A stretch of 6,980 nt of DNA from Candidatus Solincola jinzensis (GCA_015711875.1 JACVJG010000153.1:1-6980); one strand, 5' to 3'; positions 1-6,345 are shown, counted from the first letter of the stretch. The notes: a model not told the origin generated them from the sequence alone. A program made the numbers and translations.

Positions 1-1
1 G

Positions 2-1822
2 AAGCAGCTCGCGGAAGAGTTGCGGCAGGAGCTGATCGCCGCCGTCTCGGTGACCGGCGGTCATCTCGGCGCCGGTCTAGGCGTGGTCGAGCTGACCATC
101 GCCCTGCACCGCGTCTTCGAGAGCCCCAGGGACCGCATCGTATGGGATGTGGGCCATCAGGCCTACGCCCACAAACTGCTCACGGGGAGAAGGGAGGCGT
201 TCAGGCGCCTGCGCTGCTCCGACGGTTGCAGCGGGTTTCCCCGCCGCAAGGAGAGCCCGCATGACGTCAACGATGCCGGCCATTCCAGCACCTCCATAAG
301 CTATGCCCTGGGGCTGGCCATAGCGCGCGACCTTCGCGGAGACGACCACCACGTGGTGGCCGTGGTGGGGGATGGGGCGCTGACAGGAGGGCTTGCCTTC
401 GAGGCCCTGAACCAGGTTGGCCATCTGAAGAAAAACATCATCATCGTGCTCAACGATAACGGCATGTCCATATCGCGCAACGTGGGGGCGCTCTCCACCT
501 ACCTGACCCAGCTCAGATTGAACCCTAGGTACACCCGCGTCAAGGACGAGGTCAAGGAGATCATCGAGAGCGTTCCTGTGGTGGGCGCGCCCACCGACCG
601 CCTTATCCGTTCCTTCAAGGAGAGGCTGAAGAACTTTCTCATCCCGGAATTCATCTTCGAGGAACTGGGCATACAGTACGTGGGTCCCGTCAACGGGCAC
701 GACATATCGGCCATGGAACGGGACCTTACGCTGGCGAAAGCCGCGGAAGGCCCCATACTTATCCACGTGCTCACCGAGAAAGGCAGAGGATACCCGCCAG
801 CTGAGAGGGATCCCGACCTCTTCCACGGCGTGGGTCCTTTCGAGCCTGAAAGCGGCAGGATATTGGGGGGCGGCAGGGCGCCCTCTTACACCGAGACCTT
901 CGGCAGGGTGATGTGCGATATGGCGCGCGCGGAACCCACCCTGGTGGCCATAACCGCCGCCATGAAGCTGGGCACGGGGCTAGACGACTTCGCGCGCCTT
1001 TTCCCCCGACGCTTTTTCGACGTGGGCATCGCGGAGCAGCACGCGGTGACCCTAGCGGCTGGACTTGCCCTGGGAGGCTTCCGGCCTGTGGTCTCCATCT
1101 ACTCCACTTTTCTGCAGAGGGCCATTGACCAGATCTCTCAAGAGGTATGCCTGCAGGGCCTGCCGGTCATATTCACCCTTGACCGCGCGGGCTTGGTGGG
1201 GGAGGACGGGCCCACCCACCATGGAGCCTTCGACCTGACCTATCTGCGCATGCTGCCCAACATGACCGTCCTGGCGCCGGCCGACCAGGAGGAGCTGCGC
1301 GACATGCTCTGGGCGGCCCTCGAGCTGGACGGCCCGGTAGCTATCAGGTACCCGAGGGGTTCGGGCCCCTTGCGCGCGGTGGGAAGGCAGCCGCGCCCCA
1401 TAGAGGCAACAAAAGCGGTGACACTGCGTGAGGGGGATGACGCCTGCCTGATGGCGGTGGGGAGGATGGTGGGCGTGGCACTCGAGGCCGCGGAACTCCT
1501 CGGCGGGGAGGGCATAGAGGCCGCGGTGGTGAACGCGCGCAGCGTGAAACCGATGGACGAGGAGGCGGTGGCTTATTGGGGGAGGCGCTGTCCCCTGTTG
1601 GTGACCCTGGAGGAGAACGTGCTCGCGGGTGGGTTTGGCGAGGGGGTCGCCTCCCTGGCGCAAAGCCGCTCCCTGCCATGCCGGGTGCTGAATGTCGGAT
1701 TGCCAGACGCCTACGTGGGGCACGGCAAGGTGGAGGAGCTCTTCCGGCGACACGGTATGGACCCGCGCTCGGTGGCGGAACTGGCGGTGCGCGCGCTGAG
1801 GGGAGCGGGCACCGACGCGTGA
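2..1822 (+). CDS. dxs: 1-deoxy-D-xylulose-5-phosphate synthase (N-terminus cut by window edge)
   Basis: This cytosolic enzyme condenses pyruvate with glyceraldehyde 3-phosphate, releasing CO2, to give 1-deoxy-D-xylulose 5-phosphate. That is the first step of the MEP isoprenoid pathway and also feeds thiamine and pyridoxal synthesis. The reading frame is open from the left edge and 606 residues are visible; the family usually has about 620-640, so roughly 20-25 N-terminal residues are missing. The TTG at 20 is internal, because the reading upstream of it (KQLAEELRQ) already matches the family. Visible motifs are GHQAYAHKLLTGR near residue 52, AGHSSTSIS near 92, the thiamine-diphosphate motif GDG...NDN at about 123-153, the catalytic Glu in GIAEQHAVT (about 345), and GLVGEDGPTHHG, followed by the C-terminal transketolase domain. 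A small oddity is VNDAGHSSTS where FGAGHSSTS is commoner. No frameshift is seen. It probably heads or sits inside the tlyA-nadK-recN operon. Confidence 0.97.
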   Translation, partial: KQLAEELRQELIAAVSVTGGHLGAGLGVVELTIALHRVFESPRDRIVWDVGHQAYAHKLLTGRREAFRRLRCSDGCSGFPRRKESPHDVNDAGHSSTSISYALGLAIARDLRGDDHHVVAVVGDGALTGGLAFEALNQVGHLKKNIIIVLNDNGMSISRNVGALSTYLTQLRLNPRYTRVKDEVKEIIESVPVVGAPTDRLIRSFKERLKNFLIPEFIFEELGIQYVGPVNGHDISAMERDLTLAKAAEGPILIHVLTEKGRGYPPAERDPDLFHGVGPFEPESGRILGGGRAPSYTETFGRVMCDMARAEPTLVAITAAMKLGTGLDDFARLFPRRFFDVGIAEQHAVTLAAGLALGGFRPVVSIYSTFLQRAIDQISQEVCLQGLPVIFTLDRAGLVGEDGPTHHGAFDLTYLRMLPNMTVLAPADQEELRDMLWAALELDGPVAIRYPRGSGPLRAVGRQPRPIEATKAVTLREGDDACLMAVGRMVGVALEAAELLGGEGIEAAVVNARSVKPMDEEAVAYWGRRCPLLVTLEENVLAGGFGEGVASLAQSRSLPCRVLNVGLPDAYVGHGKVEELFRRHGMDPRSVAELAVRALRGAGTDA

Positions 1823-1890
1823 AGAGCGCGGCGTGCGGAGGCGATGCGTCATTTACCATAATACGACAGATTCTCCATCGGGGTCGGGAG

Positions 1891-2694
1891 ATGAAGAGGC
1901 TGGACCAGTGGCTTGTTGACGAGGGCTATTTCCCCTCCCGAGAACGCGCGAGGCTCGCCATCATGGCGGGCGAAGTGAGCGTGGAGGGCAAGGGGGTGGC
2001 GTTGAAGGCGGGGACGGTGGTCAGGCCGGGAGACCGCGTGACGGTGGCAGCCAAGCCCCGCTTCGTGTCACGGGGCGGTGATAAACTCGAGGGAGCTATC
2101 GAGCGCTGGGGGATAGAGGTGGCCGGCCGTCTGGCCATGGACGTGGGCGCCTCCACGGGAGGTTTCACGCACTGCCTGCTGCAAAGAGGGGCGGAACGCG
2201 TGATATCCCTGGATGTAGGAAAAGGCCAGCTGCACTGGGAGCTTCGCAATCACCCCAGGGTGACGGTTATGGAGAAGGTCAACGTGCGTTACGTGCGCCG
2301 GGAGGACTTGCCCTTCTTGCCGGATCTGGTGGTCGCGGACCTCTCTTTCATCTCTCTGCGGCTTGTGCTGCCGGTGCTGCGGCGGCTCATGGCGGATGAC
2401 GGGGAATTGATCGCGCTCATCAAGCCACAGTTCGAGGCGGGCAGGGACAAAGTGGGGAAAAGGGGCGTGGTGAGAGACCCTGAGGTGCACCGCGAGGTGC
2501 TCGTGGATTTGACGGGGGCCGCGGCCGCCTGTGGCTTCGAGCTCCTCGGACTGGCCCCGTCGCCGTTGCGCGGCGCGGAGGGAAACGTGGAGTTCTTCGG
2601 CTGGTGGCGGTGTAGCGGGAAAGCCCGCCCCGTCGCGGCGGAAACGGTGGAAAAAGCGGTGGAAGAGGCATGGAGAGAGGGTTCGAGAACATAG
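1891..2694 (+). CDS. tlyA: TlyA family rRNA (cytidine-2'-O)-methyltransferase
   Basis: The product has 267 residues, the normal family length. TlyA transfers a methyl group from S-adenosylmethionine to the ribose 2'-OH of cytidines in 23S rRNA and, in some forms, also 16S rRNA. In mycobacteria this determines capreomycin and viomycin sensitivity; the older label 'hemolysin' is historical. An S4 RNA-binding domain fills about residues 1-60 (MKRLDQWLVDEGYFPSRERA). It is joined by RFVSRGGDKLE to an FtsJ-like methyltransferase domain with the SAM motif DVGASTGGFTH (84-94). The expected K-D-K-E catalytic set is visible: K65, D150 in ADLSFIS, K178 in IKPQFE, and E234 in GNVEFF. ATG 1891 is chosen because family members begin with this S4 sequence, and GGGG at 1880-1883 gives a modest ribosome site. 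An in-frame GTG at 1819 overlaps the dxs stop as GTGA and would add 24 unrelated residues. Whether it is the 23S-only or dual-target type cannot be told by eye. Confidence 0.95.
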   Translation: MKRLDQWLVDEGYFPSRERARLAIMAGEVSVEGKGVALKAGTVVRPGDRVTVAAKPRFVSRGGDKLEGAIERWGIEVAGRLAMDVGASTGGFTHCLLQRGAERVISLDVGKGQLHWELRNHPRVTVMEKVNVRYVRREDLPFLPDLVVADLSFISLRLVLPVLRRLMADDGELIALIKPQFEAGRDKVGKRGVVRDPEVHREVLVDLTGAAAACGFELLGLAPSPLRGAEGNVEFFGWWRCSGKARPVAAETVEKAVEEAWREGSRT

Positions 2695-3527
2695 CGTTGA
2701 TGCCTCACGTGCGAAAGGAAGAGGCGGTGATGGCGGCCAGGGAGCTGGCCCGCTGGCTGGAGGCAGCGGGATTGTCGGTGCGTGTGCTGCGAGAGGACGC
2801 CGATCGCCTGGGAGGGGGCTTTGCGGGCCTGGACTTGGATGAGCTGGTGCGGGACCTGGACCTGGTGGTGTCCCTGGGGGGTGATGGGACCATGCTGCGC
2901 GCCGCGGCGGTGGCCTTCGCGGCCGACGTTCCGGTGGTGGGCGTGAATCTCGGGAAAAAGGGCTTTCTCACAGCCGTGGATGCCAGGGGCATGTACGTAT
3001 GCATGGAGGATATCCTGGCGGGGCGCTTCCTGCTCCAGGAGCGCATGATGCTCGAGTGCTCCCTGCCCGGTGACGATGCCCGCCATTACGCCCTCAACGA
3101 GGTGGTGGTGGGCAAGCGGGAACTGCAACGCATGATCCGCCTGGAGGTGGATATCAATGGCAACTATTACCATTATTATGCTGGCGATGGCGTCATCTTC
3201 TCCACGCCCACCGGCTCCACCGCCTACTCGCTCTCCTCGGGCGGGCCTATCGTGGACCCCCAACTCGAATGCATAATAATCACCCCCATATGCAGCCATT
3301 CCCTCATGGACCGCTCCGTGGTGGTTTCCCCCGAGAGCCTGATAGAGGTGAAGGTGGAGGCGGGCAAGGTCATGCCCTCCGTCTCCCTGGATGGCAGGGA
3401 GGAAATGAGCCTGCCGGGGGGAGGCGAGATAGCGGTGCGGCGGGCGCCCCGGCGCCTGAAGATGATCAAGAAGACCGGCTACTCCTTTTTTGCCCTCCTG
3501 CGGGAGAAGTTCGACTTCCCGCCTTGA
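2670..3527 (+). CDS. nadK: NAD kinase
   Basis: This cytosolic enzyme phosphorylates NAD+ at the adenosine ribose 2'-OH, using ATP or polyphosphate, to make NADP+. It has 285 residues, usual for bacterial NadK. Motifs in order are the nucleotide-binding GGDGT at 70-74, GVNLGKKGFLT at 91-101, LNE at 142-144, the long TPTGSTAYSLSSGGPIV block at 179-195, TPICSHSL near 205-212, and SLDG near 239-242. The start lies inside the tlyA end (25-base overlap), which suggests translational coupling. ATG 2670 is preferred over the in-frame ATG at 2700 because residues 7-13 (NIALMPH) fit the first beta-strand of the fold, which the later start would cut. GGTGG at 2658-2662 is a plausible ribosome site. K97 stands where most family members have a hydrophobic residue (NxGxLGFL). 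Confidence 0.97.
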   Translation: MERGFENIALMPHVRKEEAVMAARELARWLEAAGLSVRVLREDADRLGGGFAGLDLDELVRDLDLVVSLGGDGTMLRAAAVAFAADVPVVGVNLGKKGFLTAVDARGMYVCMEDILAGRFLLQERMMLECSLPGDDARHYALNEVVVGKRELQRMIRLEVDINGNYYHYYAGDGVIFSTPTGSTAYSLSSGGPIVDPQLECIIITPICSHSLMDRSVVVSPESLIEVKVEAGKVMPSVSLDGREEMSLPGGGEIAVRRAPRRLKMIKKTGYSFFALLREKFDFPP

Positions 3528-3528
3528 G

Positions 3529-3540
3529 AAAGGGAGGTGA
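3529..3540 (+). promoter_or_regulatory. Strong but displaced Shine-Dalgarno-like sequence before recN
   Basis: AAAGGGAGGTGA just after the nadK stop is nearly a full complement of the 16S rRNA 3' end. It lies 24 bases upstream of the recN ATG at 3565, too far for normal initiation, and no ATG, GTG or TTG stands at the proper distance in the recN frame. That frame is closed by TGA at 3538. recN is more likely served by GGAAGGTGG at 3553-3561, which is close to its ATG. The element may be a ribosome standby site or a leftover from another start. Confidence 0.4.
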
Positions 3541-3564
3541 CCATACGGGACGGGAAGGTGGAAG

Positions 3565-5259
3565 ATGCTGAGGGAACTCCGCGTCAGGAACCTGGCCCTT
3601 ATCGAGGATGCGAGCCTGGAGTTCGACCCCGGGCTCAACGTCCTCACCGGCGAGACGGGTGCCGGGAAAACGGTGCTCGTGGAGGCGCTATCTTTGCTGT
3701 TGGGAGGGCGCGGCGACAGCGGCATGGTCAGGGATGGGGCTGAGAAAACGGAGCTGGAGGCCGCCTTCGACATCTCCGGGAACCGCCGCTTGCGCGACCT
3801 CCTGGAGTGCGAGGACCTCGCCCCCGATGAGGGCGAGGAGCTGATCCTGCGACGCGTTATCGGCGCGGACGGGAAGAGCAGGTGTTACGCCAACGGCAGG
3901 CTGTGCACCGTCGGCACCCTCTCCCGCATCGGCGACCATCTGGTGGATATCCACGGCCAACATGAGCACCAGAGGCTGTTGCGCCTTCCCAGCCATCTCG
4001 AGTACCTGGACGAGTACGGAGGACCCGGGCATCTGAGCCTCCTGGAGGAATACCGCGGCCTTTACAATGCCTGGCGGGAGGCGGCGAGGGCTCTGGAAAA
4101 GGCGGACATGGACGAGGCGGAGCGCCTGCGGGAGATCGACCTGCTCTCCTTTCAAGTGAGGGAGATCGAGGCGGTCAAGCCGAGCGAGGGCGAGATGGAG
4201 GAGCTGCTGCGGGAGAGGAAGCGTATGCAGAACCGCGAGGAGCTCTTCTCGGCGGCTAGCCGTTGCTATGAACTGCTGTCGGGGAACGGCGTCGAGGCGG
4301 CAATAGACCGCCTGGGGGAGGCGGAGGCCGTCTTGTTGCGGGCTTCATATCTCGACGATGAGCTGGCGGGTTGGTGCGGGCGGTTGCGGGAGGCGCAGGA
4401 GGAGCTCGCGGAGCTGGCGCGAGCCCTGCATGATTTCGCGGAGGGATTGGAGTTCGAGCCGGGCCGCCTGGAGGAAGTGGAGTCGCGCCTGTTCGCCCTC
4501 ACCGATCTCTCGCGCAAGTACGGGGGGGACACCGAGGCGATATTGCAGCACCTGGAACGCTCGAGGAGGAGGCTGGAGGAACTGATGAACCTCGATGCGC
4601 GGAGAGAGGAGCTGCGCTGCGAGGCCGAGTCGGCCCTCGCCGCCGCCAGGGAGGCGGCGGAAAGGCTGTCCTTGTCTCGCCGGGAGCTGGCGGAAAGGCT
4701 CACCAGCGAGACCAACCGCGAGCTGGAGGAGCTGAACATGGCGGGCATGCGTTTCCGCGTTCACTGGGAGGAGAGCGAGGACCTGGGGCCCGCGGGCAAG
4801 GACAGGGTGGAGTTCCAGGTCGCCCCGGGAAAAGGGCTGCCCTACCGCTCCCTGTACCGCATCGTCTCGGGAGGCGAGCTCTCGCGCATCACCCTGGCGT
4901 TGAAGCTTTCCCTGGCCCGCGCCGACGCCGTGCCCACCCTGGTCTTCGACGAGGTGGACGCGGGAATAGGCGGGACCACCGCGGACGTTCTGGCGGAAAA
5001 GCTCGCCCGCATCTCCGCCTACCACCAGGTGCTTTCCATAACCCACCTTCCTCAGATCGCCGCACGCTCGCACACGCATCTCGCGGTGAGCAAAAAAGAG
5101 GCCGGCGGGGAGATCAGGACGGAGGTGAGACGATTGGGGGCGGAGGAGCGCCTGGACGAGTTGGTGCGCATGCTGGGTGGAGATGAGGGCACGGCGCGCC
5201 GCCATGCCCAGGCGATGCTGAAGGCCTCAAAGAAACGGAATGACCGCCGGGCCGGATAA
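3565..5259 (+). CDS. recN: DNA repair protein RecN (SMC-like ATPase)
   Basis: The product has 564 residues, close to E. coli and B. subtilis RecN. RecN acts early at DNA double-strand breaks, where it helps hold broken ends and sister chromosomes together during RecA-dependent repair. The ATP head is split across both ends, as in SMC proteins. The N-terminal half has Walker A, GETGAGKT, at 29-36, after MLRELRVRNLALIEDASLEF. The C-terminal half has the signature SGGELSR at 435-441, Walker B LVFDEVDAG at 459-467, and the switch His in THLPQIAARS (H494). Between them is a Glu/Arg/Leu-rich coiled coil (about 150-380) with a short hinge, much shorter than in true SMC proteins. The DIHGQHEHQRLL segment before the coil is also RecN-typical. 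ATG 3565 gives the usual family N-terminus. In LexA-controlled species recN has an SOS box; none was seen in the 37-base gap upstream. Confidence 0.97.
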   Translation: MLRELRVRNLALIEDASLEFDPGLNVLTGETGAGKTVLVEALSLLLGGRGDSGMVRDGAEKTELEAAFDISGNRRLRDLLECEDLAPDEGEELILRRVIGADGKSRCYANGRLCTVGTLSRIGDHLVDIHGQHEHQRLLRLPSHLEYLDEYGGPGHLSLLEEYRGLYNAWREAARALEKADMDEAERLREIDLLSFQVREIEAVKPSEGEMEELLRERKRMQNREELFSAASRCYELLSGNGVEAAIDRLGEAEAVLLRASYLDDELAGWCGRLREAQEELAELARALHDFAEGLEFEPGRLEEVESRLFALTDLSRKYGGDTEAILQHLERSRRRLEELMNLDARREELRCEAESALAAAREAAERLSLSRRELAERLTSETNRELEELNMAGMRFRVHWEESEDLGPAGKDRVEFQVAPGKGLPYRSLYRIVSGGELSRITLALKLSLARADAVPTLVFDEVDAGIGGTTADVLAEKLARISAYHQVLSITHLPQIAARSHTHLAVSKKEAGGEIRTEVRRLGAEERLDELVRMLGGDEGTARRHAQAMLKASKKRNDRRAG

Positions 5260-5458
5260 GGTTCTCGCGGGAGCGTCGAGCTCGAAAGACCTCACTTGTG
5301 TTGTAGCTGTCTTGGAGTAGAAGCCTTTTCTTCACCGTGTTCTTGGCCCGTGGGTATCCCGTAAGGGCGCTGAGGCGGTTTCGCTCCATGGTGGAGCCGC
5401 CCATGAACTCAGATGGCGAGTCGAACTGGGGAGAAAAGCGAAAAAGAGCTGATACCGC
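5260..5458 (+). other. Intergenic region after recN, no gene assigned
   Basis: No credible open frame with a ribosome site is seen on the + strand between the recN stop and the fur-family promoter. The stretch starts with the palindrome TCGAGCTCGA (5276-5285), which has no loop and no T-run and so is not a terminator. The middle can fold (see the candidate structured element). No clear rho-independent terminator for recN was found, so readthrough toward the regulator gene is possible. Confidence 0.6.
5323..5439 (+). other. Candidate structured RNA or palindromic element
   Basis: A 12-base-pair imperfect stem joins 5323-5336 (GCCTTTTCTTCACC) with 5428-5439 (GGGGAGAAAAGC), with two single-base bulges. 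Directly inside it, 5337-5346 (GTGTTCTTGG) pairs with 5401-5410 (CCATGAACTC) in 8 pairs with two U-U mismatches. The interior holds hairpin GCTCC-ATGGT-GGAGC (5383-5397), extended by GGCG/CGCC (5374-5377 with 5398-5401). As an alternative, CTGAG (5370-5374) can pair with CTCAG (5408-5412). The strand of any transcript is unknown; + is given by convention. It could be a small RNA, part of the recN 3' untranslated region, a remnant of a mobile element, or chance folding of GC-rich DNA. No T-run follows it, and a possible upstream promoter (TTGTGT at 5296, TAGAAG at 5318) is weak. Confidence 0.25.
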
Positions 5459-5487
5459 TTGATTACAAATGCCATCCCGTATATATT
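5459..5487 (+). promoter_or_regulatory. Sigma-70-type promoter of the Fur-family gene
   Basis: The -35 box TTGATT (5459-5464, 4 of 6 matches to consensus) and the -10 box TATATT (5482-5487, 5 of 6) are separated by exactly 17 bases. Transcription would start near 5493-5495, leaving a leader of about 50 bases before the ATG at 5547. The surrounding AT-rich sequence stands out from the GC-rich genes. This is the best promoter in the window. Confidence 0.7.
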
Positions 5488-5508
5488 GTTGAAAAAAATT
5501 TTCAATAA
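5486..5508 (+). promoter_or_regulatory. Fur-family operator, Zur-box-like palindrome
   Basis: The core TTGAAAA-AAA-TTTTCAA (5489-5505) is a perfect inverted repeat. Two further pairs outside it, after one mismatch, extend the symmetry to 5486-5508 around a centre at 5497. Read in the 7-1-7 form used by this regulator family, TGAAAAA-A-ATTTTCA differs at one of 14 arm positions from the actinobacterial Zur consensus as I remember it (TGAAAAT-n-ATTTTCA). It begins at the end of the -10 box and covers the predicted transcription start. Bound repressor would therefore block the promoter, which implies autoregulation by the product of the next gene. Confidence 0.65.
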
Positions 5509-5546
5509 GCTTACATGGCGTATAAGGGAGAGAAGTAGGGTCTTTG

Positions 5547-5969
5547 ATGAAGGATATCGGGGCGCGACTCAGGAGCCGCGGGTGTCGTCTCACCCATCAG
5601 AGAGAGGCGATCCTCTCCGTTCTGGAAGAGAACGAAGGCTGCCCGCTGAACCCGGAGGATATACATGTCCTTGCGGCGACAAAAGCCCCGGGTATAGGCT
5701 TGACCACGGTGTACCGCACCCTGGAGCTCTTCTGCGAACTGGGTATAGCCAAACCTGTTCACCTCGCCTGTGGTCGTAACCATTTCGAGATAGCCGGGGA
5801 AAAGCACCGGCATTACATGGAATGTCTTTCATGCGGCGAGGTCGAGCCCATAGAGATGTGCATGATAGAGGAGATGGTCGAAAAGCTGAGGCATGGAAGC
5901 GATTTCCAAGTCGTTTCGCATTGCGTGAGCCTGTTCGGCTATTGCGGCGAGTGCGGGAAAAGGCGATAG
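5547..5969 (+). CDS. Fur-family metal-dependent repressor, probably Zur-like
   Basis: The product has 140 residues, normal for Fur/Zur/PerR regulators, which dimerise, bind a regulatory metal and repress metal-uptake or stress genes. The winged-helix DNA-binding domain covers about 1-80, with recognition helix TTVYRTLELF at 53-62. The dimerisation domain has the structural zinc set C93/C96 (CLSC) and C133/C136 (CGEC). By a gap-free comparison with E. coli Fur from memory, the second metal site is intact (H87, H89, E108, H125). The main sensing site is not: positions 33, 88 and 90 are P, R and Y instead of His, with only E81 kept. Nearby H72, C75, H79, C105 and C126 might substitute. A Zur-like role is inferred from the operator upstream and the zinc-type binding protein downstream; a Fur, Mur or Nur role is not excluded. 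ATG 5547 is chosen over the adjacent TTG at 5544; TAGGG at 5536-5540 is the likely ribosome site. Confidence 0.93.
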   Translation: MKDIGARLRSRGCRLTHQREAILSVLEENEGCPLNPEDIHVLAATKAPGIGLTTVYRTLELFCELGIAKPVHLACGRNHFEIAGEKHRHYMECLSCGEVEPIEMCMIEEMVEKLRHGSDFQVVSHCVSLFGYCGECGKRR

Positions 5970-6225
5970 CCAAGGGCGAGCGAGACCGTCGATCGTGGCC
6001 GCGGGCGAGCTGAGGAGAAGGTGAGTCCGAAACGGGCGCTGGCCGCTCGGGGACCGCGGGCCCGGAGGAGGGCGGACATTACGCGCCGATCGTCTGCCGC
6101 GGATTGGGGCAGCATCCATTGCGTGTGTAGGAACAGAGCCTTTTAGGTATGACCGCGAGCAGACATCGCGCGAGGGCGAGAAAGCTATGGGATGGGCAGG
6201 TGAATTGGCCAGGCATGGAGGGGGA

Positions 6226-6240
6226 AAACGCCTGGCGTTT
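6226..6240 (+). promoter_or_regulatory. Perfect 7-1-7 inverted repeat upstream of znuA-like gene, possible operator
   Basis: AAACGCC-T-GGCGTTT is a perfect palindrome around position 6233, ending 105 bases before the znuA-like start. The 7-1-7 spacing is that of Fur-family operators, but the inner bases are GC-rich and unlike the box in front of the regulator gene, so a different protein may bind. Its GCCTGGC (6230-6236) also pairs with GCCAGGC at 6208-6214, allowing an alternative 7-base-pair hairpin. Confidence 0.3.
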
Positions 6241-6327
6241 CCGTTGGACCCTTTCCCGTGAGGCACAACACGGATAGCCTGAGAGGACTTGCGGCTTGCG
6301 GCCCCAAAGACCTCGGGCCCCATTTGC

Positions 6328-6335
6328 AAAGGAGG
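6328..6335 (+). promoter_or_regulatory. Ribosome binding site that sets a TTG start
   Basis: AAAGGAGG is a full Shine-Dalgarno sequence placed 10 bases before TTG 6346. The frame starting there runs directly into a lipoprotein signal peptide. The later in-frame GTG (6385) and ATG (6394) have no such site and would shorten the signal peptide, so TTG is the preferred start. Confidence 0.7.
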
Positions 6336-6345
6336 CGCTATCAGG

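Larger units (their letters stand above)
5970..6345 (+). other. 376-base intergenic region between regulator and metal-binding lipoprotein genes
   Basis: No convincing protein gene, tRNA or known riboswitch was recognised here. The first half is very GC-rich with scattered short inverted repeats but no T-run, so no clear terminator for the regulator gene. The second half contains the inverted repeat at 6226-6240 and, near its end, the strong ribosome site of the next gene. No good -35/-10 pair was found, although the length suggests an independent promoter. This is unusually long for two functionally linked genes in otherwise tightly packed DNA. Confidence 0.6.

Noticed and set aside
1052..1852. 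266-residue - strand frame, and a similar one at 77-826, both opposite dxs
   Set aside because: These are antisense shadows of a fully supported gene, with low-complexity composition and no motif.
1857..1862. CATAAT, a good -10 box match, between dxs and tlyA
   Set aside because: No -35 match at 16-18 bases upstream (best 2 of 6), so an internal promoter is not supported.
3537..3743. 68-residue + strand frame beginning with GTG inside the displaced Shine-Dalgarno
   Set aside because: The start codon overlaps the ribosome site, leaving no spacing, and the frame is an out-of-phase shadow of recN.
2289..3773. 494-residue open frame on the - strand
   Set aside because: It runs antisense across tlyA, nadK and recN, whose products all have clear family motifs. 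Its translation has no recognisable domain and is rich in His, Arg and Pro, as expected from antisense GC-rich coding DNA.
5365..5431. Resemblance to a TPP riboswitch (GCTGAG, then TGAAC and GAT further on)
   Set aside because: The key conserved CUGAGA and the GAUCUGGAUAAU-type segment are not present, the element lies upstream of the regulator promoter, and no thiamine gene follows.
5114..5593. 159-residue - strand frame spanning the recN-regulator gap
   Set aside because: It overlaps the 3' end of recN and the 5' end of the regulator gene and crosses the promoter and operator. The middle part looks mildly protein-like, so a remnant of an old gene or mobile element cannot be fully excluded, but no family was recognised.
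6011..6070. Resemblance to part of a cobalamin riboswitch (GGTGAGTCC, then AAACGGGC)
   Set aside because: The flanking bases cannot form the required short stem around GGTG...TCC, and the conserved GCCACTG-like box is missing.
6208..6240. GCCAGGC/GCCTGGC hairpin as a terminator of the regulator gene
   Set aside because: The loop is 15 bases, the stem is followed by only three T residues after one G, and it lies about 240 bases past the stop codon.
6149..6277. 42-codon + strand frame starting ATG 6149
   Set aside because: There is no properly spaced ribosome site (AGG is almost adjacent to the ATG), composition is Trp/Arg-rich, and it contains the palindrome at 6226-6240. Chance is more likely.
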